Program-made: the position numbers and the translations under genes
Notes under the pieces: model-generated
The model's input: only the letters and a program-made list of their open reading frames with translations
Databases searched by the model: none
What the model was told of the DNA's origin: nothing
In this document: piece after piece, positions 12,897 to 24,830 of the stretch
How the letters are laid out: each line of letters opens with the position of its first letter
Position numbering within the stretch: the stretch's first letter is position 1
Assembly (NCBI GenBank): GCA_019454045.1
Contig: SKCR01034769.1
Location: 1-64,000 of the forward strand
DNA length: 64,000 bases
Origin: Zanthoxylum bungeanum
Lineage: Eukaryota; Streptophyta; Magnoliopsida; Sapindales; Rutaceae
Direction: 5' to 3'

Positions 12897-13390
12897 CCCA
12901 CTAATTTTTTTTATAAACACATGGTTCTTCCTCGTTCTTGAAGGATCCAGATAATCTAATTATCTCATCAAAATGACGATTCCAGATTTGGGATGTATGT
13001 TTAAGTACATTAATAGACTTTTGGAGCTTACAACCAAGTTTGAAGTCTCATTAGATACGAAACCCTCTGGTTGTTCTATATAGATATCATCCTCAAAGAA
13101 TCCATTTAAGAAAGTATTTTTCACATCCATCTATCATATCTCATAGTCATGATATGCAGCAATAGCTAAAATAATCCCAATGGATTTTAGCATGGCTACT
13201 GGTGAAAATATTTCCTCATAGTCAATCTCAGGACGTTGAGTGTAACCTTTTGCTACCAGTCAGGCCTTAAAGGATTCCACCATTCAATTGGGCCCTCGCT
13301 TTTTTTTTATAAACATATTTACAGTCATATATGTTTAACTCCTTCAGGAAGTTCAACTAAGTCCCCGACTTGATTGTCATGCATAGAATC
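12897..13390 (-). pseudogene. copia pol remnant: reverse transcriptase, N-terminal half (element C)
   Basis: Read on the minus strand in shifting frames, this encodes RPEIDYEEIFSPVAMLKSIG, ILAIAAYHDYE and MDVKNTFLNGFFEDDIYIEQ, then PEGFVSNE. These are the standard copia RT blocks. The first catalytic Asp is present in MDVK. Several stops and frameshifts lie between the blocks. A run of eight A/T at about 12906-12913 gives one extra base next to the MITE junction, so the two RT halves would be out of frame even without the MITE. Confidence 0.85.
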
Positions 13391-13394
13391 CATT

Positions 13395-13790
13395 TCAGAT
13401 TTCATGGGTTCCTGTCATTTTTCCTGAATCGATATCCAATATCGTCTCTTTATACGTGATCAGATCTGTTTCCTCTAAGAGGAGAACATCAAAGCTCACA
13501 TCAGACGTTAAAAACAATCTCTTAGACGGCCTTGATATTCTATTCGACTTACGTAGAACCTGTATTATAGATCCTTCACCTAATTGGATCTTTGGTTCCA
13601 TCTCAGTTTCTTTAATGTTGGGATCAAACTCATCGAGATCAATCTCTCTAGAATTTCCACTTTCTCTCAAAAATTCCTTTTCAAGAAAAGTGGTAAAACG
13701 AACATTAAATACATTTCGTTGATCAGAATCGTAGAATTGATATCCCAAATAATTTTTAGGATATCCAATGAATCTATATTTATACCCCAT
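13395..13790 (-). pseudogene. copia pol remnant: integrase C-terminus and linker (element C)
   Basis: A 131-residue open stretch begins MGYKYRFIGYPKNYLGYQFY and continues with NVFNVRFTTFLEKEFL, then an acidic linker and LRKSNRISRPSKR. This matches the copia region after the integrase core (FVGYP...GY.FY; FLEKEFL) and the RRSxR linker before RT. The reading is continuous in sense with the integrase core upstream. Stops before the RT show that it is broken. Confidence 0.85.
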
Positions 13791-14530
13791 AGGTGCTAGT
13801 TTATCCGGCTGCGCAACTTTAACATATGTAGGACAACCTCAAATCTTTAAATATATAAGACTTGGATTTCTACCGAACCATATCATATATGGGGTCGTAG
13901 AAACAGCTTTCGATGGAAATCTATTTTCTATGTGGGCAGTAGTAAGTAAAGCATAACCTCAAAGGTAATATGGAATATCTGTATAGCTCATCATGGATCG
14001 CATCATATCCAATAAAGTATGATTTCTCCGTTCAGACACACTATTGTGTTGAGGAGTTCCTGGTGGGCTATATTGGGCGAGAATCTCATTCTCTTTTAAA
14101 TAGCTTTTGAATTCGTCGCTCATTAATTCACCTTATTGATATGATCGAAGACACTTGATGAATTTTCTGGTTATTTTTCTACTTTGTTTCAGAATATTTT
14201 AAACTTTTCAAATGTTTCCAATTTATGTCTCATCAAATAGATATATCCATATATTTACTTATCATCCATGAAAGTCACGAAGTATGTTGAACCATCACGA
14301 GCGACATGATTTAAAAGACCACGCATATCACTATGTATTAGCTCCAATAAATCTTTAGCACGGTGTCTAACATCAAGAAATGAGGCCTTTGTCATTTTTC
14401 CTTGGATAGCTGACTCACAAACTGGATAAGGATCCAAGGAAAGATATTCAATCAAACATCCCTATATAATTTTGATAAGCGTCTAAAACCTATGTGGCCC
14501 AATCTCATATGCCATAATTCAGTATTATTT
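13790..14530 (-). pseudogene. copia pol remnant: pre-integrase and integrase core (element C)
   Basis: The GAG-pre-integrase motif (LWHMRLGHI) is read at about 14525-14465. CESAIQGKMTKASF, LLELIHSDMRGLLNHVARDG and YFVTFMDDK follow at 14420-14255; the Asp of HSDM is the first of the catalytic triad. Then come GELMSDEFKSYLKEN, SPPGTPQHNSVSERRN and MIWFGRNPS, where the Glu of SERRN is the triad Glu. Frame breaks and stops occur throughout. This polymerase-linked integrase placed before RT is the copia order. Confidence 0.85.
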
Positions 14531-15011
14531 AATTTAGATCTTTTACTTGTATTTTCCTCTACATTCAAGACATCTCGATATGTTTCTAAGAGATAGTGAC
14601 TGTTAGATAAAGAACATTCACATATCAAATAGTTATCTTTATCATATAAACATAAAGCACCATCTTTAATATTTATTTTATATCTCTATTTATCCAATAT
14701 CGGTAATGATATTATCTGTCTGATTAGAGAGGGTACATAATAACAATCATGTAAAAATAATTTACATCCATTAGGGAGATCTAGAACAACCGTTCCTATG
14801 GCCTTGGCATGTTTCGTCATTCCCAACTCTAAGCTGGATCTTCCCTTTATTCAGCATTCTTTTAACCCTCATGACCTTTATGGAGTTTAAAATATGAGTG
14901 GGACTGCTGGTGTCTAACACCATCCACTATTTGCATCCAAGACTAATGAGATGTCAATAATAGGAAAAATACAAAGCGTAACTGAGGGTCTGCCTTTCCT
15001 TTCAGCTATGG

Positions 15012-15050
15012 ACAATCTTTCTTCTAGTGTCCAGACTTATTGCAATGTAG
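15012..15050 (-). pseudogene. copia gag remnant: CCHC zinc knuckle (element C)
   Basis: The minus strand reads CLHCNKSGH, then a stop in place of one residue, then KKDCP. This is the C-X2-C-X4-H-X4-C zinc knuckle of a copia nucleocapsid. Between it and the integrase (14530-15010) there should be the protease; that stretch is open only in short pieces and I could not place the catalytic motif with certainty. Confidence 0.65.
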
Positions 15051-15380
15051 ACATGCATCATTAGCTACATGCAGTCTTGCAGCTTTGTGCTTCTTGGAGT
15101 TTCTCTTTGATATCTTCTTCTTTCCCATTTTGATTTTCTTCGACTTTCTTGAAAACTTTGAAGAGCTTACTCCACCATGGAGGTACAAAGTGAGATTTTA
15201 TTTCTTCAAATCTTATTCTGCCGTGCTTACAATGTTATGAAGTTCTACATAACTGGTTGCATCGAATGCATGTGAAAATTTAACACAAAAGCTAGCGTAA
15301 GTACCAGACAAAGAAGATATAATCAAATTTCAGCCTAACCGTTTATCGATCATTATGCCCTGTCGTTCCAAATATCGGAT

Positions 15381-15809
15381 CTAGTCTATCATGTTCAAAA
15401 CACGAATGCTAACAGCTCCTCCATCCTTGAACATAGTATGGAACAATTCCTTAGATTTTCGATATATTTCAATTTCTTGAATTACTTCGAACAACTCATT
15501 GAGTGTTCTCATAATACTCCAAGCATTAGGTATCTCTATGTAATGTCTGAGCAAATCTGGAACCATCGATCCTAAAATGTAGGATTTCACCCTTAAGTTA
15601 TCATTCTTCTATTTTTCAAAAGTCTCATGCTCTTCGGGAGTGGAATCATGATCGATTTCAACAAGCAATGGATTGAGTGTCACATAGCTCAACTTTTCTG
15701 ACTCCAAGACAATACGGATGTTCATTTCACATTCAAAATAGTTCTCGGCTCTTTTCAATTTATTAGAATCCAAAAATTGCGCTAATAGAATTTCGGCAGC
15801 CATCAACAA
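15381..15809 (-). pseudogene. copia gag remnant: capsid region (element C)
   Basis: Two open stretches on the minus strand form the N-terminal half of Gag. The first (15809-15609) has FLDSNKLKRAENYFECEMN and IRIVLESEKLSYV, the usual start of plant copia Gag. The second (15590-15381) has YILGSMVPDLLRHYIEIPNA, MRTLNELFE and MFKDGGAVSIRVLNMI. A stop near 15600 separates them. The likely original start is the Met in MAAEIL near 15800. An untranslated leader of about 760 bases lies between this and the primer site. Confidence 0.8.
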
Positions 15810-16571
15810 GATAACAATTAAACACTAGCAGAATATTTTCATTTGAATATAAAACATTAATACAATTATGGATTTTAAATCTATTAGTGCATTCCTCTTA
15901 CTTTACGTAATTTCGTAATCTCCCTTAACGAAAAAATAGAAATTTGACAATCAAAATTTCATAACGGGAAGTGGATCCCATAACATTTACTCCACCCTTA
16001 CAATAATGATGGTCTTGGCCTTCATAAACTCATTAGGTAGACCTTCAAGGTCAATCACATTCAAGTGACTCCTAAGTTTGGTACAGAACCATTTTTTATC
16101 CTCACAATAATGATGGTATTGGATTAAGACATGTTCCAGGTGTATACTTGTCAATGTGCACTAATGAAATTCGTAAGTACATCCTCACAATAATGATGGT
16201 ATTGGGTGACTACATCAACACATCGCGCTACATCTAATATTTTATCGAAGTGACCTAAGTTTCGACCACTTATACCCTCACAATAATGACGGTATTGGGC
16301 ATAAGTAATAAGAACTTATTCATCTCCGTATTGACAAGACGGACCATCCAATAATACTCCAACATTATAAGTAGTATTACTTAAAAGTAGTTACCTAATC
16401 ATGGGAGATTTATGACAATCAAGTCAATAACATGCTTGAGTGAAAATAGAAATTTTAATTTAAAATATGCAATGCATACCTAATGTGACTTATGCATAAT
16501 TAAATTAAAATTAAGTGGCATAGATTCAAAAACATGTCAAACATACAACATGTGTTGTGCGGTTAAGACTT
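15810..16571 (-). mobile_element. copia element C leader with four-fold repeated motif
   Basis: This is the untranslated leader between gag and the primer site. A motif close to cctcacaataatgatggt occurs at about 15995, 16099, 16182 and 16274, spaced 80-105 bases apart, each followed by a variant of attgg. The last copy recurs at about 16945 through the 671-bp duplication. Element A has a similarly placed repeated motif. There is no open frame of note. Confidence 0.6.
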
Positions 16572-17551
16572 GCGCTGATACCATTCTGTTGGGGCGGATG
16601 TGGGACCTCTAGGGTCTGATCGGTGTCCCATGCAGCAGAAGTGGGTCTAACACATGTATATCAAAGATATGTGTATTTTTATATTATTTTATAGAATAAT
16701 ATATTCCATTAAGAGTCCGCAGGAAAAATCAGGGACCAAATCTGAGTCCGAAAACTCTGGAACGGAGAAAATAAAGTTTTAGCGCTCATGGGCAGTAGAT
16801 GTCGGCATGTCGCGATGCTCGGGCTTGGGAGTCGAAATGCCCAATTTATGAATGCTCAACATCGCGACATGCAAGGGTGACTACATCAACACATCATGCT
16901 ACATCTAATATTTTATCGAAGTGACCTAAGTTTCGACCACTTATACCCTCACAATAATGACGGTATTAGGCATAAGTAATAAGAACTCATTCATCTCCGT
17001 ATTGACAAGACGGACCATCCAATAATACTCCAATATTATAAGTAGTATTACTTAAAAGTAGTTACCTAATCATGGGAGATTTATGACAATCAAGTTAATA
17101 ACATGCTTGAGTGAAAATAGAAATTTTAATTTAAAATATGCAATGCATACCTAATGTGACTTATGCATAATTAAATTAAAATTAAGTGGCATAGATTCAA
17201 AAACATGTCAAACATACAACATGTGTTGTGAGGTTAAGACTTGCGCTGATACCATTCTGTTGGGGCGGATGTGGGACCTCTAGGGTCTGATCGGTGTCCC
17301 ATGCAGCAGAAGTGGGTCTAACACATGTATATCAAGGATATGTGTATTTTTATATTATTTTATAGAATAATATATTCCATTAGGAGTCCGCAGGAAAAAA
17401 CGGGGACCAAATCTGAGTCCGAAAACTCTGGAACGGAGAAAATGAAGTTTTAGTGCTCATGGGCAATAGATGTCAGCATTTCGCGACGCTCGGGCTTGGG
17501 AGTCGAAATGCCCAATTTATGAATGCTCAACATCGCGACATGCAAGGGTGA
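16204..17551. repeat. 671-bp tandem duplication across the leader/5' LTR junction of element C
   Basis: Two units of exactly 671 bp run from GGGTGA at 16204 to GGGTGA at 16875, and from there to GGGTGA at 17546. Each unit holds the end of the leader, the primer site and the first 294 bases of the LTR. The six-base GGGTGA occurs both in the leader and in the LTR and marks the crossover, so the duplication arose through microhomology. Copies differ by few bases and are recent relative to the element. Confidence 0.9.
16572..16583 (-). other. primer-binding site, initiator tRNA-Met type (element C)
   Basis: The minus strand reads TGGTATCAGCGC, one base off the usual TGGTATCAGAGC, and lies three bases from the LTR start at 16587. 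A second copy at 17243-17254 comes from the tandem duplication. Confidence 0.8.
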
Positions 17552-17945
17552 GTATCACGATGCCCGAAGCTCCGAGAGCTCAGTGTCGCGACACTGCCTT
17601 ATGTAAAATATTGACAAAGAGATTTTGTTTTCCTTAAATTCAATTCTAAACACTTCCAATTTTCTTCAAACACTTCAATACACCTAAAAGTCCAATTTTA
17701 ATATCAAAACCAACTTGAAAACATGTTATACAATAAACACACACACATATATATATATATATTCTAAATATATATATGTATTTCTTTGAATCAAAACAAA
17801 AACCAAAATAGAATCCCACAATGAAATGACACATGAACAATTGTATGTCACTCAAAGGTGGTCAAGTGATTCTAGAATGGTCGTCATATCCTTACGTTTT
17901 CATCTAGAGTTCCAAACTCTAATTTTATGTTTCATTTCCAATATG
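17258..17945 (-). mobile_element. 5' LTR of copia element C, truncated
   Basis: It starts TGTTGGGGCGG next to the second primer site and follows LTR C1 in order (compare 8648-9345). It stops at about 17945, where sequence of another family begins. About 1.9 kb of the LTR is missing. An earlier partial copy lies at 16587-16880. Because the outer end is lost, the target duplication cannot be checked. Confidence 0.8.
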
Positions 17946-20502
17946 GGCTCTGTTCCCTAAATCAAAACATACAATCAAATACTTACAATTATATACATAT
18001 AATAATAAGCTTTGTTCGATACAAACATATACAAGTGTAGCATGATTCTTAAACTATATAACATTTCCCAGGATTCTAGATTGGGTGACTACAGCCTCAA
18101 TGATCCTTCGTCTCGAGCATAACATCCAAAGCTTGAACGACTGATCGATCAGATTGCCAACCTGCAACACTAACAAACTGGTTTGGTGTGAACTAGAAGC
18201 TCATTTAGTAAATATGCTCATACAAAACATACGTAAAACATAAAAGTCAAATATAAATTGACATTCATATTTTAAACATATATGTGCTATCATACACATT
18301 CAAATATCTCATTTATATATATACCTGAACAATTTCAGAAAACTTAACTTACATTGATTCTCAAGTCTTTCAGATAATCATTATACGCACACTTAAATAT
18401 GCTTCTAACACCAATACTTTCATATACTTATATTCCAAGTGTATAGAATGTTATATAACTGACAATAACAACATACATATTTCTCGAAATGACCAAAATA
18501 ATGAGGCTAATTCATAAACATCCATTTTCTCTCTATATACACTTAGAATCATCGATCAATACCCATACACATTCACATATAACGAATAAAACTCTTGTGC
18601 AAGCAATTTCATACATTCTCAAGTTCAAGATAGAACAAATAATCACAATTGATCTATCCATTCACTCTTACAAACGTAGATTCAACACAGAAAATCACTT
18701 TAAAATCATTTTGAAAACTCATTATAAAACTCTTTGATGTAAATATAATCAAATCCATAAAACTGTATTTCTCTTAAATCTTTATCAAGGGTCTAAGACC
18801 AACTCAACTGGATGAAATATAACAGGCACCCAGGACCACTTAACTGGGTGAAATATAACAAGCATCCAAAGTCTGAATTACGCCCATAGATCGGTCTATG
18901 AACAAAACAAGCTCATGTCGACAAAGGGTAATCCACTGCAGTTGGACAGAACCCTAAACAAGCGTCATGGTGGATTCAAAAATCATAAAAACATAATACA
19001 AATGTTGTGGCGGAAACATTTTATATTATGTCATTTCATAAACGAAATCATATGTGTCTATCTCAAAACGAAATTCTTTTGAAATCATTTTTTCTCCAAA
19101 ATGCTAAGTATACCTTAGTAAAAAATAAGTCTTTTGAAAACATGAACGAAAATAGAATGCATATTATTCAAAAATAATTCTTTTGTAAACAATCTTTTCA
19201 AACACTTATCGAGCATCCACTGCCAGAGTCACGCGTCCTGAGCAAACAGTATATGAACAGGACCATGTCGGAAGAGTAATGGGTCTTCCATTTTTCCATG
19301 GTCAGAACCCATAACAAGCACCCCGGGACAAAAACATATCATTAACAAGCGTCTCGGTAGAAACATATTCATAATCATAAAACATTAAACACATATAACA
19401 AGCACCGAGACGGAAACATTCATTTCTCGTTAGTGATCAGAACAAGTTTTCCAAAGTCTTTACTTGTTGATCATTCAAAAATCATAAACTATCAATATCA
19501 TCAAAATATCAATTAAGAGTAGCATAAGAACATAAAACTAGAATAACATAAGAGCAGTGATCAGAAATATCCATTCATATATCAAATACATTAAAAATAT
19601 ATCCTCATCCATCATTAGTCAACTAGAAACTCACTGATCGGGCACATCACACAATACATTACAAAATCATCAAGCGTTATCAAATGACTCATAAGTCTGA
19701 ATGAAATTTATCATATCACGTACACTAATGACATACTGCTAACTTACTACATATATACATATTTATATATTCATAACTTAATATTTATGTACAGTTGTAC
19801 CAAACCACCCATACTCGTGGATCCCAAATCCGCGGTGGCTTTGACCTAACTCAATTCATACATAAATCATGTCACCCACTATCTGTCAAATCTTGATCAT
19901 GGTTTATACATATGTTCTTAAAATCATGACGTGATGGCAAACTAAGAGACATATAAGAACTATAATACTGAAAGCATCCATGAACTTAATTTAACATGTA
20001 AAGCTTGCTCGAACGATAAAGTGAAAATGTAGTCTAAGTCATAAATTGAAATGTAACTTTTAAACATTCAATATGATGCACAACTTGAAACGCAAGCCAA
20101 AAGAGGAAGCTGGATTCATCAGCAAAAACCATAAACTTGAGAATATAAACTTTAATCATAACCTAACTCGACTATAGTAATTATATTCTAAGATTCCATA
20201 ACGTAAATTATAACTTAAGGTTAACAGCTTATTTCATATGCATAAATATATACTTGAATCCCAAACATAAAACATATCCACAATTCATAATGTAAAGCCT
20301 AAATTTAAATTAAGGATGGAAATGGGTCAAGCCGGGCCCGGATTTTGATAAGTTCGGCCCGAGCCCGGCCAGTAAAATTTTAGCCTGGGCCTAGGAAAAA
20401 CCCGGCCAGAGAGTGTAGCGGGCCTGGGCTCGGGTCAGGCTTTATCCGTCCCGATTTTTTAATAATAAAAAATTATATATATATATATATAATTTATTAT
20501 TA

Positions 20503-20533
<31 letters not shown>

Positions 20534-21163
20534 TATATAATTTTTTTAATGCCCGAGCCGGGTAGGGCCCGGGCTTATTATGTTGAACCTGGCTCGGGCC
20601 CGAGCCAGGCCTCATAATCCAGGGCCCGACCCAGGATTTTTGACTCTTGGACCGGGCTTTTCTGCCATCTCTAATTTAAATTACTTAGTTAAACGTACAT
20701 GTAAAACATGATAATAAATGTATATTTAAAAAATTACATAGACTATTTTATAAAGTTAAACTAGAAATTGAGACTTAACTTATAAGCTTGACTTTAAATG
20801 TAGCTAGAATGCATAACCACAACCAGTCATAAGCTTAGTTATCACCTAACATATTCTAATTATCCATGCATTAATCATCATTCATAATCATCATCAGCAC
20901 ATCAAACATGTTCACATTGTCTTAAAATGTCATCAAACTTAATTCTACCATCACTGCCATTAAAGGGGCTCTCGGCCACACACATAAAAATTCATACAAT
21001 ATGCCACATTGACCCACACAATAGTAATTCTTCATTCAAGGATCAAAACAAGCTCACCACCAAGGCATAGATTTAACCTTACCATTTCCTCATGTATTCG
21101 GCCAAGCATGGTCCTCAACCACATTTGAAAATTCCAATATATTTAACACTTATAGCATAATAT
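17946..21163. mobile_element. relic of a D-like gypsy LTR (D'), first part
   Basis: Three landmarks lie in the same order as in LTR D. They are the stretch with cctgcaacactaacaaactg (near 18160; compare 51765), the stretch caaaccaccca followed by cgtggatcccaaa (near 19800; compare 52156), and, beyond solo LTR B2, caaaacacacataatcagcc (near 23297; compare 54045). Overall identity is low. No TGTAACATCC start and no coding region remain. Two interruptions lie inside: a MITE at 20311 and LTR B2 at 21164. The stretch 18795-19400 holds several short inverted repeats such as CACCCAG/CTGGGTG. Confidence 0.55.
20311..20673. mobile_element. hAT-like MITE, 363 bp, TSD ATTTAAAT
   Basis: Identical 8-bp copies ATTTAAAT lie at 20303-20310 and 20674-20681. 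The left end TAAGGATGGAAA and the reverse complement of the right end, TAGAGATGGCAG, form the terminal repeat. The interior is GGGCCCGG/CCCGAGCC words arranged as a large imperfect palindrome around a (TA)n/(TTA)n core at about 20470-20540. There is no coding capacity. It is inserted in the D' relic. Confidence 0.85.
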
Positions 21164-23286
21164 TGTAGGAATTGATTTCCTTCGCACAGTGGAAGCGGAT
21201 TAGGCACCGAGATTTGCCTTGAAAAATTTTCTGCCCTCTCCCTTATGAAAGCAGAAACTAACCAGGCCATAGTGACTTGTTTTGCTTCTAGTTTTAATTA
21301 TTTTCCAGCCCCCGAATAGCTCATGAACGGCAACTCAGATCTGGGGAGTTTTTACACCTAATATGCGCACAGCTCAACCAAATCAGCCTATGTTTTGCGT
21401 GTGCAAGAGCTGTGATTCAGGTCTGAATTTTATTCACCAAAAAAATCCCCACAACAATCACAAAACATCCCTTTGTATTCCTAAATTTTTCTGGAAAAAA
21501 TACAAAACAAACGGATCCAAAGATCAACCAACTAGAGGTGGTAGTGAGCAGAAAATTCTGCTCACTGCCGTGTGTATTAAAAAGAAAGAGAAATATTTTG
21601 ATTCAATATCCCATGATTCTTCCATGCTATGACTCGCAACCAACAAAACTAGTGTGGGTTCGACTCACTATTTTGATCTCTAAATACTTTAGAGAAATAT
21701 TATCACACAAAGAAATTTTCCTTTTTCTTTTCTTGTTCTTTCTTTTCTTTCAACTCTCTTGAGAAAAAAACTTTGAACAAGGTGGTTAGGGTTTCACAAG
21801 TATGAGATACAAAAAGAAAAATCCAATTTCCTTTTTATAATTAGGGTTTTTGTTTGTGAAAATCAAAGAAAAAAGCTCTTCATCTCCCTCACATGTTTTG
21901 GCCAGTCCTAGGGTTTTTTGTAACCACCCAAATATTTTTATTCTCAATAAATACATTAAAAGTGTTACTATGTAAAGAGTTGTAACAACTAATTTTGATT
22001 ATGAAAGGTTTTAAAATCAAATTTTAAATTTATTTTACAAAATAATATATTAAATTATAAAATATAATTTAAAAATTATAAAATTTTAATATATTCAATG
22101 ATTATCTCATAATCATTTATTTAATGAAAATCTTATATTAAATTTAACATAAAGTCTCATGTGACAAAATATATTATTAATCACATTAATAATAATAATA
22201 TGTATATGTGAGTAGATAATTGGACTATCCATTTATATTGAATTTGCTACAGTATATCGAGCTAATACGGAGACCAAATAGACCTACAGTTCCAAGCTCC
22301 AATAATCTCGGAATATTAATTAAACGCTTAATTAAATATTCCAAAAATATTAACTTTAGGCTATTCCACTAAAAACCCAAAGTTGCACTCTTGTTGCTAT
22401 AGATATATTATATAAGCTGAACTACATCAGTGTCCATCGATATAGTCATTACATACGGATTTACCCTTCACGAGTATCTCATAATTAGAGTCAGGTCATA
22501 ATATTTGTTATACCCCTTTAAATATTTTTACTTTAAGTACCATTGATTCTATAATGAACGGTTTATTCATAACCATTATGAATATTAATCTTTCTATTTG
22601 TAATAGAAAGACTTGAGCACTTAAATCATTCAAGTACCGAATCAACCCTTAAGGAAGATACTCATCTACTTCTCGCAAGAATGAGTGAATTTCATGTCTA
22701 TGTAAAACGTCCCCAGCTACACACCAAACCATGTCCCCAAAGTACGTAGCTATTGGTCGGGTTTGCTACACCAAACTCACATTTGTAAATCAAATGACAT
22801 AATCTGCCATGCTGGAGTTCGCAGTACACTCAGGATTCAAATCAATACATATATGATCATCTACTAGATTGAAATGAATTTCTTTATTTAACAAATATTA
22901 TAAGAAATTTATTTCTATTTGTGTCCAGTCTTATATGATCACATCATATAAGGTACCTCCATTCTCATGTCACCACATGGACGATCTCGGATCATGGTCG
23001 CCATATAATTATAGAATGGATCGTGGCTATAGATAAACCACAAATAAAATTCCCGTTTTGTTTGCTTTCTATGGACTATTTTAGATTACTAACTTCAAAC
23101 TTAAATCCTCTTGTGCATGACACTCATACATTAAGTCTGAAAGCATATAATTAATCAAGGGTAAGTAAGATAATTTACAATATACAATTTAAATCAAAAC
23201 ATTTGATAAATGAACAATACATCATTTATTTTATAATAAATAATTTTGTTTACATTACATGAAGCTCTATGGCATATATCCCAATA
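21164..23286. mobile_element. solo LTR B2 (2123 bp), TSD AATAT
   Basis: It starts TGTAGGAATTG and ends CCCAATA, where the last base pair of the usual CA has mutated. Perfect duplications AATAT flank it (21159-21163, 23287-23291). It is collinear with LTR B1 but lacks the two insertions of B1, so it documents the empty site of the 237-bp MITE. No interior or second LTR is present. Confidence 0.85.
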
Positions 23287-23430
23287 AATATTATCAATCA
23301 AAACACACATAATCAGCCATCATTACAGTTACAAGTAATACTAAACATAATCACCCTTATAACATGCATATAGTTACAATTTCATGCCAAATCAAAGCAA
23401 ATTCCTCTCCTCCCATCATGCTCAACATAA
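23287..23430. mobile_element. relic of D-like LTR (D'), second part
   Basis: It continues D' after solo LTR B2, beginning with a stretch close to LTR D near 54045 (caaaacacacaatcagcca). It fades into E-type sequence near 23430; the exact edge is not visible. Confidence 0.45.
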
Positions 23431-24684
23431 ATTGTAATTAAGCCTAACACTTGGTTTAATTATTGATCATTTATTACATAAAATTTATAATAAATAAATA
23501 TTAGCTTTACACTTATAAAATATATAATTATAGTTATCCAATTCATTTATTGAATTTTATCATATAATACTTTACAAATGTGAATTAAATATTTACCCAT
23601 TAATGTGTATCTAATATAATTATGTATAAAATATAAATATAAATTAAAATATAAAAATAACCAAAATACCGTAGCATGTGTATTTTGGTCTCACTATTAA
23701 ACCATTCGAATTCACTCGTTTGATCCGAAAATATACTATGAATAATATGTATTATTCATAATGAGTAGTTTAAGTGCTTAAAGAGTACACTTTATATTGT
23801 GGGTCTCTCTAAGTTTAGGTTTATCTGTCATAAAATCCAATTCTGTATCCATAATTCACCCACTCAAGAATTATGACGACTACAGATAATCTCATTAAAC
23901 TATACAAGTCGAGGTCTTTGCATACACATAATCCATTCGTCACAGGCTATCCATATTATACCAGGGACATAGATATAAACGTCAAATCCCTTGAGGTATA
24001 ATCTTATCGACTTATACATTCGTGATCTATCAATAATAAAAACATGGTTTATCAAATCTTAAACTCATGAAGGATACCTATATCTTTTACATATGACTTA
24101 CATATCCTTTCAGGATACATCACCAGATATCATGAGCATCAGTCTACACCCAATGAACCGACAGAAATCTGATTAAAAAAGATTGATGACGAGACTGTCA
24201 TCAAAGTGTAGATGATAACTCATATACCCACTATGGTATCTCAAGTCGAAAGACCACATATGTTACTAGACTCGGAAGATATCCAGTTGATATTGGTGTA
24301 CCATCCATTGTGAATCTTTGGTGAGTCGTTCATGTCTATACGAGTCTCCTGAAACTCGTGGTTCATTGAGATAAACCATTAGAATCCTAAATTCCAATAT
24401 ACGACTTGTACCGGTCTCTATGGGTTTACTTACTGAGCAAGAATGTAAACCTTGACAATGAAAAATTTAAGAAAGATATTATTATGTTATAACTTAATGT
24501 CAGTTGCGATACTTTTGCAACTATACCATAACTAATCATTCTGATGACTTTTATGTCGTTACCATGTATAAAGGAAAATATGTTGATGAAATTATTTATT
24601 TTATTCATAATAAAATACATATGTATATATGTATTTACAATGAAATAAAATAAAAATTGACGCGACGAGCACCATCTCCAACAT
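23430..24684. mobile_element. copia LTR relic E1
   Basis: It ends CATCTCCAACA at 24684 and is collinear with E2 (about 25060-26049 plus 55563-55825). It carries the block shared with families A and C, including a decayed stem-loop at about 24275-24320. The left end is not defined. There is no coding sequence. Confidence 0.6.
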
Positions 24685-24830
24685 AAATGACCCTGTAGAA
24701 AGAGAGATCGCAAAAAATACCTTCAAGTCTAAAAGGTGTAAACTTGTCCCTGAAAAACTAGATATTTTTCTTTCCCTAATAAATTCTTTATTCAAACCGA
24801 ACAATAAAAATAATTTTCTAAATCAAAGAA
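24685..24830. repeat. paralogue of the Ran 3' flank (55826-55885 and 56076-56150)
   Basis: This short block follows E1 exactly as 55826-56150 follows E2. Both contain gatcgcaaaaaa, taccttcaag, aaaaggtgtaaa and then cttgtcc with aaaaact. The copy here lacks the 190 bases at 55886-56075. An LTR plus its flank has therefore been duplicated, or both lie within a larger unrecognised repeat. Confidence 0.6.

Noticed and set aside
13456..13956. Plus-strand frames opposite the copia integrase
   Set aside because: They are antisense shadows of the minus-strand pol remnant.
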